DNA of 64,000 nucleotides from JAWXTK01 sp044433645 (GTDB lineage Bacteria; Bacteroidota; Bacteroidia; Bacteroidales; Rikenellaceae), in NCBI GenBank assembly GCA_044433645.1, contig JAWXTK010000002.1, positions 1 through 64,000 on the forward strand, written 5' to 3'. Positions 1-9,556 of this stretch are shown here, in pieces. Made by a program: the position numbers and the translations under genes. The notes under the pieces were generated by a model. That model did no database searches, was not told where the DNA came from, and was given only the letters and a program-made list of their open reading frames with translations. Positions within the stretch are counted from its first letter, which is position 1. Each line of letters opens with the position of its first letter.

Positions 1-134
1 TCACAATTACGCCTAAGCTCTCGGCTAATTGTGCTTTTGTTCACTTTGATAGTCTCTGCTATCTCTTTTTGTGTGTACCCTGTTTGCAACATCGCAAATA
101 TTGTATACCTTTACTCTACGGTTAAATGTTTCAT
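1..134 (-). pseudogene. IS30-family transposase, N-terminal fragment with in-frame stop
   Basis: The minus strand from 134 to the window edge encodes the helix-turn-helix N-terminus of an IS30-type transposase: a start resembling MKHLTVE, then RYTIFAML, a GYTQKEIAETIKV segment and the family hallmark NKSTISRELRRN. Codon 8 is TAA (113-111), where family members usually have Gln (E-Q-R-Y); a single C-to-T change from CAA would explain it. The frame stays open after the stop to position 1, so the rest lies outside the window. An internal ATG at about codon 15 could restart translation but would lose the first residues. No terminal inverted repeat could be placed between 135 and 271. The element is either a decaying insertion or carries a recent nonsense change. 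Confidence 0.72.
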
Positions 135-271
135 CTTGCTTCTGATTCTGTGGGAGAAAAGAGGGCGTAAGATAACATTTTTATTCCATTCCGTGGAGCG
201 AAGGAGAGTTTTACCTCTCTTTCCTCTCTGAAAAAATATTTTATCTCATTCCCTGCAACCTTTCCAATTCC

Positions 272-1675
272 TCAGTTGCATTTACAAGTTGAATTTAGGA
301 TTTTTTTGATTTTCTCTATGATTTTATTAGCTAATTCCTCGGCGCTTTGCTCGTCTTTACTCTCGCTGTAAATACGAATTATAGGCTCGGTATTAGAGCG
401 ACGAAGGTGAACCCAACTGTCTGCAAAATCTATTTTTATACCGTCTATATCATTCACATTCTCAGAGCAGTAAGCTTCTTTTATCTCAAGTAATACTTTA
501 TCTATTAACTTAGAGTCAGAAAGCTCGATTTTGTTCTTTGAAATAAAGTAAGTGGGGTACTCTTTTTTAAGCTCAGAGATAGTTTTATTTTTTTGTGCTA
601 AATGAGTTAAAAATAAGGCTACACCAACTAGTGCATCACGTCCATAATGCAGCTCAGGGTAGATGATTCCTCCGTTGCCCTCGCCACCTATCACGGCACC
701 TGTTTGTTTCATCATTTCAACTACGTTTACTTCGCCCACGGCCGATGCACTATACTCGCCTTTGTGCTTTAAAGTAATATCCCTAAGAGCTCTAGTAGAA
801 CTTAAGTTAGAGACTGTATTTCCTTGAGTATTAGATAGTACGTAGTCTGCAACTGCAACCAGGGTGTACTCTTCGCCAAACATCTCGCCGTCCTCGCAAA
901 TAAAGGCCAAACGGTCAACATCTGGGTCTACAACTATGCCAAAATCAGCCTTAGTTTCTATGACTTTTTCTGAAATTTCAGTTAAATTTTCTTTGAGTGG
1001 TTCGGGGTTGTGGGCAAAGATTCCATTAGGCTCGCAGTTGAGTTCTATGACGTTCACTCCCATGCGTTGTAAAAGAGCTGGAATCACTGTTCCACCCACA
1101 GAATTTACTGCATCGACTACAACTGTAAAGTCTTTGCTCTTTACTAATTCTACATCAACTAAAGGTAGAGATAATACTGCATTTATATGCTCATTATCAA
1201 ATGATTGGCTTTCAATAATTTTCCCTAGATTATCAACTTCTACAAATTCAAAACTTTCTTTTTCGGCATATTCCAAAACTTTTTTGCCAAATGTATCATT
1301 CAAGAATTCACCCTTATTATTTAGTAATTTTAGGGCGTTCCACTGTTTGGGATTATGGCTCGCTGTGATGATAATTCCACCGTCAGCTTTCTTGCTAATT
1401 ACGGCCATTTCGACTCCTGGTGTGGTGCATAAACCAACCTCGATTACGTCAACTCCACAGCCAAGCAGAGTTCCTGTAATGAGTTTGTCTACCATTTCGC
1501 CTGAGATTCTGGCATCTCTGCCAACAACTATTTTTAATTTGCTCGCTTTCGCCTGCTCTTTCATTAATTTTGCATAAGCAGCCGTGAATTTTACTATGTC
1601 TAGTGGGGTTAAGTTTTGGCCTACTTCGCCTCCAATTGTGCCTCTAATTCCTGAGATTGATTTTATTAATGTCAT
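272..1675 (-). CDS. glmM: Phosphoglucosamine mutase / phosphomannomutase-family enzyme
   Basis: This is an alpha-D-phosphohexomutase of 467 residues, the usual length. It interconverts 6-phospho and 1-phospho sugars through a phosphoserine; GlmM makes glucosamine-1-phosphate for UDP-GlcNAc and peptidoglycan. The phosphoserine loop TASHNP is at 104-109 (Ser106), the metal loop DPDVDR at 250-255, the sugar loop GEGNGG at about 353, and the C-terminal phosphate-binding RRSNTEPIIR at about 428. It is monocistronic and divergent from the nucleoside phosphorylase across 58 bp. Bacteroidota often keep this protein as their GlmM, but phosphomannomutase activity cannot be excluded from sequence. The C-terminus ends in a short Cys-containing tail. 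Confidence 0.85.
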   Translation of the reverse strand: MTLIKSISGIRGTIGGEVGQNLTPLDIVKFTAAYAKLMKEQAKASKLKIVVGRDARISGEMVDKLITGTLLGCGVDVIEVGLCTTPGVEMAVISKKADGGIIITASHNPKQWNALKLLNNKGEFLNDTFGKKVLEYAEKESFEFVEVDNLGKIIESQSFDNEHINAVLSLPLVDVELVKSKDFTVVVDAVNSVGGTVIPALLQRMGVNVIELNCEPNGIFAHNPEPLKENLTEISEKVIETKADFGIVVDPDVDRLAFICEDGEMFGEEYTLVAVADYVLSNTQGNTVSNLSSTRALRDITLKHKGEYSASAVGEVNVVEMMKQTGAVIGGEGNGGIIYPELHYGRDALVGVALFLTHLAQKNKTISELKKEYPTYFISKNKIELSDSKLIDKVLLEIKEAYCSENVNDIDGIKIDFADSWVHLRRSNTEPIIRIYSESKDEQSAEELANKIIEKIKKILNSTCKCN

Positions 1676-1733
1676 TATATTATGAATTTTGCCCTAAAAT
1701 TATTAATTTTAACCCAATAATAAAATTTTTGCT

Positions 1734-2618
1734 ATGAAAAAAAGAAAAATAACAGCATCGGATCTTATTTTAAATAGTGACGGCACGATATTCCACTTAC
1801 ACTTATTGCCCGAGCACCTCTCTGATATAGTGATTTTGGTGGGTGATCCAGGCAGGGTAGAGACTGTAGCAGCTAATTTTGAGACGCGTGAAGTTTCTAT
1901 TCAAAATCGTGAATTTCAGACAGTTACAGGACTATATAATGGCGTGAGAATGACGGTAATTTCTACGGGTATAGGCACAGATAATATAGATATCGTATTA
2001 ACGGAGCTGGATGCGCTGGCAAATATAGATTTTTCTACGCGTGAAGTTAAGGATGAGTTTAGACAACTCACTTTATTGCGCTTAGGCTCGTCGGGGGCTT
2101 TGCAGGAGGATATTAAAATAGGCGATTTTGTGTTTGCGAGATATTCGGTGGGTTTTGACGGATTGCTGAATTTTTATAAAGGTCGAGACCAGGTGAGTGA
2201 ACTTGATATGGAAAAAGAATTTACCAAGTTTGTCGGCTGGGATGAGAAGCTAGCTGCGCCTTACTTTGTGGAATCTTCACCCCAAATCTGGGAATTATTT
2301 AAAGATTCTGTAACAGAGGGTGTGACTATTTCTGCACCTGGTTTTTATGCTCCTCAGGGTAGGTGGTTAAGGCTAGAGCCTGCCGATATCTTACTTAATC
2401 AAAAGATTGAGATATTTAGGTATAACACCTTAAGAATCACTAACTTTGAAATGGAAAGTTCGGCACTCGCTGGCCTTTCAAAATTAATGGGACACCGTGC
2501 CGCGACGCTCTGTGCGATTATTGCTCAGCGTGTTGCGCAGGATGCGAATACTGAGTATAAAGATTTTATGCAAGATATGATAAAAATCTCTTTGGATAAA
2601 CTTAGTAAAATTAAATAA
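1734..2618 (+). CDS. Nucleoside phosphorylase (uridine phosphorylase-like)
   Basis: This is a cytosolic nucleoside phosphorylase of the PNP/UDP superfamily, cleaving a nucleoside with phosphate to free base and ribose-1-phosphate. The phosphate-binding VGDPGRV is at 36-42, STGIGTDN at 77-84, RLGSSGALQ at 116-124, and the ribose-binding NFEMESSAL at 237-245. At 294 residues it is longer than E. coli Udp (about 253), the extra length lying in the middle, as in the Bacteroidota form. The base specificity (uridine or purine) cannot be settled by eye; uridine is favoured by overall resemblance. It lies 54 bp upstream of dnaN, which has its own promoter-like box. Confidence 0.8.
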   Translation: MKKRKITASDLILNSDGTIFHLHLLPEHLSDIVILVGDPGRVETVAANFETREVSIQNREFQTVTGLYNGVRMTVISTGIGTDNIDIVLTELDALANIDFSTREVKDEFRQLTLLRLGSSGALQEDIKIGDFVFARYSVGFDGLLNFYKGRDQVSELDMEKEFTKFVGWDEKLAAPYFVESSPQIWELFKDSVTEGVTISAPGFYAPQGRWLRLEPADILLNQKIEIFRYNTLRITNFEMESSALAGLSKLMGHRAATLCAIIAQRVAQDANTEYKDFMQDMIKISLDKLSKIK

Positions 2619-2624
2619 AATTAT

Positions 2625-2632
2625 TACCTTTG
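2625..2632 (+). promoter_or_regulatory. Probable -7 box for dnaN
   Basis: The sequence TACCTTTG fits the Bacteroidota -7 consensus TAnnTTTG and lies 40 bp before the dnaN start. No good TTG -33 element is found at the expected spacing. Confidence 0.5.
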
Positions 2633-2672
2633 TTAAGTTAATTAAAAATAAACTAAATTTAAGAATAAAGAT

Positions 2673-3800
2673 ATGAAATTTGATATTTCTAGTTCGGCAC
2701 TTTTGTCGCTGCTTCAAACCACAGGTAAAGTTATTAGCAATAAAAACACACTACCTATATTAGATTATTTTTTATTTGAACTTCGTGAGGGTTCGCTTAA
2801 AGTCACAGCATCTGACCTAGAAACAACTTTTGTTGGTAAAATAGATGTTGAAAGCGTTGAAAGCGAGGGGGTTATTGCTGCCCCTGCTAAGTTGATGCTT
2901 GACTCTTTGAAAGAATTTTCTGAGCAACCTCTATCAATCGAGGTTAACCAGGATACCTGGGAGATTACTATCTCGTGGAATACTGGTTCTTTGGTTTTGC
3001 CAGGAATCTCAGGCGCATCTTACCCTGCACTTCCAGAGTTTGAAGAGTCTAAAACTCAGCTAGATATGGATGTGCAAAACATAGTTGTTGGTCTAAATAA
3101 AACTGTCTTTGCTACAGCTGACGATGATTTAAGACCAGTAATGAACGGTATTTTTGTGAACATAGAGCCTACTTTATTAACTTTTGTAGCTACGGATGCT
3201 CACAAGCTAGTGAAATATACTTATGATTGTGATAATGAGGGTGTTAATTCATCTTTTATCTTGCCTAAAAAACCTACAAACTTGTTGCGTCAGGTGTTGG
3301 TGAAGGAAGACGACACGATAAATGTTGTGTTTGACTCTAAAAATGTAATGTTTGAGCTTACAAATTACACTATTGTTTGTCGCCAAATTGAGGGAAATTA
3401 TCCTCCTTACAATGCTGTTATACCTAATAATAACTCGAATAAAGTTATTGTAGATAGAATAGAAATGCTTAACGCTATCAAACGTGTTGCCGTGTGTTCA
3501 AACAAGGCTACCAACCTTATTAAGCTTGATATTAAGCCTAATTTGATTAATCTTACTGCTCAGGATTTAGACTTCTCTGTGTCTGCAAATGAGTCATTAT
3601 CATGTAGTTATGAGGGTGATAGTATAGAGATAGGGTTTAAATCTACTTTCCTTATCGAGATTTTATCTAACCTTGAAACTGCGAGCATAGTCGTTGAATT
3701 AGCAGATTCTACACGTGCAGGTATTTTCAAACCAATTTATGATGAGGCTCAAAGTACATCAGTTTTGATGCTATTAATGCCTATGTTGATAAATGCCTAA
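2673..3800 (+). CDS. dnaN: DNA polymerase III beta subunit (sliding clamp)
   Basis: This is the ring-shaped processivity clamp that tethers DNA polymerase III to DNA. At 375 residues it has family length and the three repeated clamp folds. Recognisable segments include the opening MKFDISSSALLSLLQTTGKV, the ISNKNTLPILDYFLFEL stretch around 20-40, the ATDAHKLV motif at about 173 and the C-terminal LMLLMPMLI tail. It is followed after 11 bp by a DnaQ-like exonuclease, a gene order that suggests co-transcription of replication-linked functions. It is not next to dnaA in this window. Confidence 0.95.
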   Translation: MKFDISSSALLSLLQTTGKVISNKNTLPILDYFLFELREGSLKVTASDLETTFVGKIDVESVESEGVIAAPAKLMLDSLKEFSEQPLSIEVNQDTWEITISWNTGSLVLPGISGASYPALPEFEESKTQLDMDVQNIVVGLNKTVFATADDDLRPVMNGIFVNIEPTLLTFVATDAHKLVKYTYDCDNEGVNSSFILPKKPTNLLRQVLVKEDDTINVVFDSKNVMFELTNYTIVCRQIEGNYPPYNAVIPNNNSNKVIVDRIEMLNAIKRVAVCSNKATNLIKLDIKPNLINLTAQDLDFSVSANESLSCSYEGDSIEIGFKSTFLIEILSNLETASIVVELADSTRAGIFKPIYDEAQSTSVLMLLMPMLINA

Positions 3801-3811
3801 TAATAAAGACC

Positions 3812-4588
3812 ATGAACTTAGAGCTTAAAAAACCACTTATAGTCTTTGACCTTGAAACAACGGGCATAGACACTTCTAAAGATAGAATAGTTGAAATTTC
3901 TATGGTAAAAGTGTCACCAGACGGAAGTAAAGAGGTGAAAACCAGAAGGATAAATCCAACTATACCTATTCCCTTGGAGGCATCTGAGGTTCATGGCATC
4001 TATGATAAAGACGTCGTAGATTGTCCTAAATTTAAGGAGATAGCTAAGTCTTTGGCTGCATATATCGAAGGCTGTGATTTTGCAGGCTTTAATTGCAATA
4101 AGTTTGATATTCCTGTTCTGGCCGAGGAGTTTCTAAGAGCTGGTGTGGATGTTGATATGAAACGCTGCAAGGTTGTTGATGTTCAAAATATTTTCCATAA
4201 AATGGAACAGCGCACGCTTGTTGCAGCCTATAAATTCTATTGTCAGAAAGAATTAGTTGATGCCCACTCGGCTGAGGCTGATACTCTTGCAACTTATGAA
4301 GTACTTCTGTCTCAGGTAGATAGATATAAAGAAGAGTTGGAAAATAATGTTGATTTCTTATCAGAATTTTCTACTCGCAATAAAACAGCTGATTTTGCAG
4401 GTCGCATAATTTTTAATGATAAGGGTGAGGAAGTTTTCTCGTTTGGTAAACATAAAGGATGCTTGGTTTCAGAAGTTTTTAAGAGAGAGCCTAGCTATTA
4501 TTCGTGGATGATGGAGGGAGATTTTCCTGAATACACCAAAAAAGTTATTACTGAGATTCGTTTACGTGATGCAGCAAAAAATAAATAA
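3812..4588 (+). CDS. DnaQ-like 3'-5' exonuclease (DEDDh)
   Basis: This is a DEDDh exonuclease of the Pol III epsilon/ExoX superfamily, which removes nucleotides from 3' ends. The catalytic acids are visible: D13 and E15 in VFDLETTG, D99 in NKFDIP, and H152 with D157 in AHSAEADTL. The last 60 residues carry a second conserved block with FGKHKG and YYSWMMEGDFP, typical of ExoX-like proteins in Bacteroidota. Its place right after dnaN suggests a proofreading or repair role. Whether it is the replicative epsilon subunit is inference. Its 3' end overlaps the next gene. Confidence 0.85.
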   Translation: MNLELKKPLIVFDLETTGIDTSKDRIVEISMVKVSPDGSKEVKTRRINPTIPIPLEASEVHGIYDKDVVDCPKFKEIAKSLAAYIEGCDFAGFNCNKFDIPVLAEEFLRAGVDVDMKRCKVVDVQNIFHKMEQRTLVAAYKFYCQKELVDAHSAEADTLATYEVLLSQVDRYKEELENNVDFLSEFSTRNKTADFAGRIIFNDKGEEVFSFGKHKGCLVSEVFKREPSYYSWMMEGDFPEYTKKVITEIRLRDAAKNK

Positions 4589-6359
4589 ACATATATTTCT
4601 TTTTCTTTTAGCTTTAGTTTTGTCGATAAATGTTTTGTCGGCAGCCAAACGTTCTAGCGTGATAATTAATATTGCCGAGCAGAGATATTATATACATACG
4701 GTAGAGAAGGGGGATACGTTTTTCTCGCTTGCTAAACTTTACGATATAGATGAGGCTCAGATAGTTAGAGATAATCCTTACACCAAGGACGGATTAAAAC
4801 TAGAGCAGGTGTTGAAAATTAAATATGTAGCTGCAAATAAAAAACTTTATTCTAAGAAGAAATTAGATAAACTTTTTAGTTCTCACACAGTTGCAAAGGG
4901 TGAGACTATGTATTCTATATGTAAATTATATGGTATAGATATTAATGTTTTAATAGAGGATAATCCTTTGTTAGACCCATCGGCTCTTGCGATAGATTCT
5001 GAAATCAAAATCAGAAAAGCAGATGTTGGTAATCAGCAGTCAGGTGAAATTCAAGAGCAAATAAGTGATTATGTCGAGGCGTCGAATAAGGTAAATGACG
5101 ACTATCTTTTGCATGCTGTCTCTCAGGGTGAGACCATTTATTCTTTGAGTAAAGATTATAATATTGATCAGGATAAGATATTGATCCTTAATGCTTTAGG
5201 TGAAGGATTAAAGGAGGGTGCTGTGTTGCGCTTGCCTAAAGATAGTGGAGTGAAAACTATCAGTCTAGAGTTAGATAGTTTGATGGTTGATAGATTCAAG
5301 ACATTAAGTGAGGGTGATGTGTTAAACATTGCTTTGATGTTGCCATTTTCGGAAAATAAAGCATCTAGTAATAAGTCTTTTGTGGAGTTTTATAGTGGAG
5401 TTTTGTTGGCTTTAGAAGACGCTAAATTCAAGGGAATTAACTCAAGTTTAAATTTATATAACACGGCTTATAGTATTGATACAGTGAGAAATATACTCAT
5501 GAGTGAGGGCTTTGATAGGACAGATTTAATAATAGGCCCTGTGTATGAAAATTTAATGGAGTCCGTGGTGGAATTTGCTCAGCAAAATAAGATTGCAGTG
5601 ATATCACCTTTGTCTTCTTTGAGTGAGGTTAGTAGTGAATTTGTGTATCAAATTGCGCCAAAGGCCGAAACTAAATATGATAAATTACGTGAGAAATTAT
5701 TATCTGAAGATAATAATGTTGTCTTGATTTCTGGCGAAAATAATGATTCAACTTTTTTAAATGAGTTGATGCCTATCTTGTCTTTGAGAGATTCTTTGCC
5801 TGTGTTTGATTATGCTAAAGACTTGGATGCCACAGAGTTAGATACGCTTTTGAGCGATTCGCTTAATAATGTGTTTATTGTGCTTACTCAGAGTGAATCT
5901 TCTGCCGAGGAATTTATGGCTAGGGTGAGTTCGGTAAGAGCTAATTTGAGAAATCAAGGTATACGTAAAATGCCTATCACTGTTGTTGGATCGTCGCGTT
6001 GGATGAGGTTTAATAATATGGATAAAAATCTGTTTTTTAAACTAAATGTCAATCTTATAAGTCCTTATTTTGCTGACAGGAGCAATGAAAAAGTACTAGG
6101 TTTTGATATGCGGTATATCTCTGAGTTTAGTGCACTGCCCAGCTTGTATTCGTATCGAGGATATGATGTGGCAAGTATTTTTATCTCAAACTTGCAGTTG
6201 GGTTATACTACGGATCTGAATTTTACGTTAAATAGTATAATAGAGCCCCCTTTGCAGGCAAAATACAGGTTTGCCTCTAGCGAAGATAATGCTAATAATG
6301 TAAACAAAGAGTGGGTGTTATTGGAATATAAAACTAACTTCACTTTACAAATCTTCTAA
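4569..6359 (+). CDS. Exported LysM protein with receptor-fold (LpoA/PBP1-like) domain
   Basis: This exported protein of about 596 residues has a signal peptide (hydrophobic 10-26, then SAAKR) and three LysM domains at about 42-86, 107-150 and 183-223, which bind peptidoglycan N-acetylglucosamine. From about 250 it has a periplasmic-binding-protein type 1 fold with NIALMLPFSENK, a FYSGVLLALEDAK helix and IIGPVYENLMESVVEFAQ, resembling LpoA and amino-acid receptor domains. It probably binds cell wall or regulates its synthesis. A GTG at 4566 also opens the frame; the ATG at 4569 is preferred. The start overlaps the exonuclease by 20 nt, so translation is probably coupled. Confidence 0.8.
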   Translation: MQQKINKHIFLFLLALVLSINVLSAAKRSSVIINIAEQRYYIHTVEKGDTFFSLAKLYDIDEAQIVRDNPYTKDGLKLEQVLKIKYVAANKKLYSKKKLDKLFSSHTVAKGETMYSICKLYGIDINVLIEDNPLLDPSALAIDSEIKIRKADVGNQQSGEIQEQISDYVEASNKVNDDYLLHAVSQGETIYSLSKDYNIDQDKILILNALGEGLKEGAVLRLPKDSGVKTISLELDSLMVDRFKTLSEGDVLNIALMLPFSENKASSNKSFVEFYSGVLLALEDAKFKGINSSLNLYNTAYSIDTVRNILMSEGFDRTDLIIGPVYENLMESVVEFAQQNKIAVISPLSSLSEVSSEFVYQIAPKAETKYDKLREKLLSEDNNVVLISGENNDSTFLNELMPILSLRDSLPVFDYAKDLDATELDTLLSDSLNNVFIVLTQSESSAEEFMARVSSVRANLRNQGIRKMPITVVGSSRWMRFNNMDKNLFFKLNVNLISPYFADRSNEKVLGFDMRYISEFSALPSLYSYRGYDVASIFISNLQLGYTTDLNFTLNSIIEPPLQAKYRFASSEDNANNVNKEWVLLEYKTNFTLQIF

Positions 6360-6370
6360 AGTGTAATCTT

Positions 6371-8035
6371 ATGGCAAATACAGTAAAAGTAGTTGTTGAA
6401 AATACTACGATTAATGTTAATATGGGTACCTCGCTCGAGGAAATCATTGATATGGTTAGCCCTTCTCAAAAAGGAGTTTATATAGCATGTTTTGTGAATA
6501 ATAGGATGCGTGAATTAAATTATAAAATTTATCATCCAGTTAGTTTGCGTTATGTGGATACTACTCATTTTGAGGGAATTAACGTCTATTACCGTACCTT
6601 ATTCTTTACATTAGATAAAGCCATAGCTGATATTTTTCCAGGTAAAATGCTTAGGATAAAACACTCGGTTTCTAAGGGTTTTTATTGTGAGATTCAGGGC
6701 ATGGATGAAGTTAGCGAAGAAGATATCGTAGATATTAAAAATAGAGTTGATTCGCTCATTGCTCAAAATATTCCTATTGTTCGCGAGAAGATGCTCTCTG
6801 AGGAAATGGCAGAGATTTACTCTCAAATGGGCATGATAGACAAGCTGGAGCTTATGCAGTCGCGACCTAGGCTTTATGTTACGGTCTGCTCGCTGGCTAA
6901 TATGAAAGGTAATTTTTATGGTGCTCTCGCTCCTTCGACTGGTTATCTTCAACTCTATGATATATGTAAGTATCACAAAGGCATTTATTTAGCTGTGCCT
7001 AAGCGTTCAGATATTAATAAACTTGAGTCCATGGTTGCTCAAGACAAGATGTTTGACGTGTTTGATGAGTATAAAAATTGGGTCGATATTATTGGAGTCT
7101 CTAATATAGGTCAGTTAAATAAGCAAATTTTAGAGGGTAAACGCCTGGATTTAATTAATATGGCCGAGGCCTTTCATGAGAAAAAGGTTGCTCGTATTGC
7201 AGATAAAATAGCCACTGCTCATGCAGCAAAATCTACTCGTGTAGTGTTTGTTTCGGGACCGTCATCTAGTGGTAAGACTACTTTTGCTCAGCAATTAGGC
7301 GTGCAGCTTAGTATTTTAGGATTTAAACCTGCGCTTATTTCGCTTGATGATTATTTTGTTGATAGATACAAAACTCCCATTGATGAGAATGGTGAATACG
7401 ACTTCGAGGCTTTGGAAGCTGTTGATGTTGAGTTGTTTAACGATCATTTAGTTGCTTTGCTTGGCGGCGAAAGTGTTGATATGCCTACCTATGATTTTAT
7501 TTCGGGTAAAAGTATTAAAAACAGCAAAACCATGTGTTTAGAGGACAAATCTATTTTGGTTATCGAGGGCATACATGGTCTAAATCCCAAGCTTAGCGAG
7601 AGAGTTAAAGACGATTTTAAATATAAAATTTATGTGTCGGCTTTAACGTCTATTTCACTCGATAATTTATCTAGAATTTCTACGACTGACAATCGCTTGA
7701 TAAGACGCATAGTGCGCGATAATTCTACTCGTGGAGCTGATGCACTGTCTACTTTAAAGCGTTGGGGTAGCGTTAGAAGGGGCGAGGATAAGCATATTTT
7801 CCCTTATCAGGAGAATGCTGATATCATGTTTAATTCATCTTTGTTTTACGAGATATCTGTGCTTAGAGCCTTTGTTGAGCCACTTTTGCATGCAGTTCCT
7901 AATACTTGTGAGGAGCATAGTGAGGCTCAGAGAATACTTAGATTCTTGGATAATTTCACGCCTATTTCCCCCGAAGGCATACCTCCAACCTCTGTGTTAA
8001 GAGAGTTTATCGGTGGTAGTAATTTCAAATATTAA
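6371..8035 (+). CDS. TGS-domain nucleoside kinase (uridine kinase-like)
   Basis: The protein has 554 residues. The N-terminus is a TGS/threonyl-tRNA-synthetase-like region (about 1-230, with KGVYIACFVNNRMREL), followed by a phosphoribulokinase/uridine kinase domain with P-loop GPSSSGKTT at 296-304, SLDDYFVDR and EGIHGLNP. Such proteins are annotated as nucleoside kinases and should phosphorylate uridine or cytidine. Its stop codon overlaps the convergent S41 peptidase stop by 3 nt inside a TTAA palindrome (8032-8035), so no terminator can fit between the two genes. It follows the LysM gene by 11 bp and may be its operon partner. Confidence 0.82.
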   Translation: MANTVKVVVENTTINVNMGTSLEEIIDMVSPSQKGVYIACFVNNRMRELNYKIYHPVSLRYVDTTHFEGINVYYRTLFFTLDKAIADIFPGKMLRIKHSVSKGFYCEIQGMDEVSEEDIVDIKNRVDSLIAQNIPIVREKMLSEEMAEIYSQMGMIDKLELMQSRPRLYVTVCSLANMKGNFYGALAPSTGYLQLYDICKYHKGIYLAVPKRSDINKLESMVAQDKMFDVFDEYKNWVDIIGVSNIGQLNKQILEGKRLDLINMAEAFHEKKVARIADKIATAHAAKSTRVVFVSGPSSSGKTTFAQQLGVQLSILGFKPALISLDDYFVDRYKTPIDENGEYDFEALEAVDVELFNDHLVALLGGESVDMPTYDFISGKSIKNSKTMCLEDKSILVIEGIHGLNPKLSERVKDDFKYKIYVSALTSISLDNLSRISTTDNRLIRRIVRDNSTRGADALSTLKRWGSVRRGEDKHIFPYQENADIMFNSSLFYEISVLRAFVEPLLHAVPNTCEEHSEAQRILRFLDNFTPISPEGIPPTSVLREFIGGSNFKY

Positions 8036-9507
8036 TCCTCGGTATATATTGCACCTTGAACGTTCCTTAATTGAGGTACGCTAAGTTTTGTTGTGCTTGT
8101 TTGTGATGCAGATTTGCTTGTTAGTGTAGCTGCTGGGGCACTTGCTTCTATGATGCTAATTGTGTAGCTAAGTAATTGCTCGTTAGTGTCTCCCAAATCA
8201 AGACGCTCCTGGCACCATGATTCATAGTAAGGGTAGTCGGGTGTGAATCCATTAGCGTAGTTTGACTCATTAAGATTGTTGTAAAGCTGGAAAGTTATAG
8301 GTTGAAGTGAGACACTGTAACCACTTAAGTTTGAGCTAGATAGTGAGTAAGAACCTACGTTTTTACCACATGAAGTTTCACCAACGATAATTACATTTTT
8401 GCCAAGTCCATACATTGAATTTATTACTATTTCACTAGCCGATGCTGTGTTGCCACCTGTTATGAAGTAGATATCGTTAAAGTCAAATTGAGGTGTTCGA
8501 GATGTAATATATTCAGGTGCAAATAGGTTTGTTTTTTCGGCATTTTTCATATAGCAACACACTCTGCCTATGTTGCTAGAACCTGCTAAGTGAGATGAGA
8601 ATTTCACTGATGTGTCTACGTAACCACCTAAGTTATAGCGCAAATCAACGATTATCTTATCTATTGCTTGAGCTTGAAGATCTGCAAATGCCTCCTCAAA
8701 GCTGGTGCTATAAAAAGTAAATTCGTTGTAACAAATATAACCTACTTTGCCATTTTGTGTGTCTATTGTGGTGTAGGCATGCACAGGATTTACCTCTGTG
8801 GTGCGCATACTAACGCTTGCAGTTTTTTGCTCTGTTATATATATAGGTGAACTTTGTTTTGAATCTTTATAGCAATATATGTCGGCTGTACCACCTTCAT
8901 TAGTTTCTCGTAATTTGCTGAGTGTTAGGGTATAAGGTGGGTCTGTGTAAAGTAAAGACATAGCATAATTATAATAGTTTCCCATGGTTAATTGTATGCC
9001 ATTAATTGCTGTGATGCAGTGATCACGCGTAACACCAGCCTCTGAGGCTGACGATGAAGGCATAACATAATAAATTGGGAAAAATACATTATTATAATCG
9101 TAAGTATCGACATTAAATACAAAGCCTAGGGTATAATAATATTCTGTTGTAGAAGATGCTCTGCCTGAGGAGCTCATGTAAGAGTAGGGGTAGTGCTCGC
9201 CACTGTAAATATTGCCGTCATGTGCCTGAGAATCAGATAACTTAGATGAGGGTACATCAAGTAAAGAATTAAAGAAAGTTTCAGGGTTTGTTGTGTTGAA
9301 ATTTAGACTATTTACAAAACTTTGGGTGTAATTTGCACTCCAGTAATAGTTGGCATTCATTTGGTTAAAAATCCACTTGTTTACCTCTAGTCCATTCACA
9401 TAATTAGAGTTTGTGGTGTAATCGAAGTCAGAGTCGTCATAGGAAAGATCCTCGGTGCACGAACTTAAAGCAAGTAGACTAAAAAGATATATGATAAACT
9501 TTTTCAT
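8032..9507 (-). CDS. S41-family (C-terminal processing) peptidase, lipoprotein
   Basis: This 491-residue serine peptidase is exported as a lipoprotein: MKKFIIYLFSLLALSSC gives a lipobox with Cys17. A PDZ-like region (about 120-230) is followed by the S41 catalytic core, with VDLRYNLGG at about 288, the nucleophile block TASASE at 354-359 and a general-base Lys382 in CGKNVG. A longer frame opens at 9630 but only adds residues that overlap nth, so the ATG at 9507 before the signal peptide was chosen. It ends the uvrD-lrgA-lrgB-nth run. The substrate is unknown. Confidence 0.85.
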   Translation of the reverse strand: MKKFIIYLFSLLALSSCTEDLSYDDSDFDYTTNSNYVNGLEVNKWIFNQMNANYYWSANYTQSFVNSLNFNTTNPETFFNSLLDVPSSKLSDSQAHDGNIYSGEHYPYSYMSSSGRASSTTEYYYTLGFVFNVDTYDYNNVFFPIYYVMPSSSASEAGVTRDHCITAINGIQLTMGNYYNYAMSLLYTDPPYTLTLSKLRETNEGGTADIYCYKDSKQSSPIYITEQKTASVSMRTTEVNPVHAYTTIDTQNGKVGYICYNEFTFYSTSFEEAFADLQAQAIDKIIVDLRYNLGGYVDTSVKFSSHLAGSSNIGRVCCYMKNAEKTNLFAPEYITSRTPQFDFNDIYFITGGNTASASEIVINSMYGLGKNVIIVGETSCGKNVGSYSLSSSNLSGYSVSLQPITFQLYNNLNESNYANGFTPDYPYYESWCQERLDLGDTNEQLLSYTISIIEASAPAATLTSKSASQTSTTKLSVPQLRNVQGAIYTED

Positions 9508-9556
9508 AGAGTTTTCGGGAATTTTTTTATTAACCACGCCAAGGTACAGACTTTTT

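Noticed and set aside
190..235. Terminator for the phosphohexomutase gene
   Set aside because: GAGAG/CTCTC pairing exists around 200-222 but it has no T run on the minus strand and is imperfect, so support is too weak.
864..1577. A 237-codon plus-strand frame opposite the phosphohexomutase gene
   Set aside because: It lies fully antisense to a strongly supported gene, is Ser/Thr/Pro-rich as expected from reverse reading, and matches nothing recognisable.
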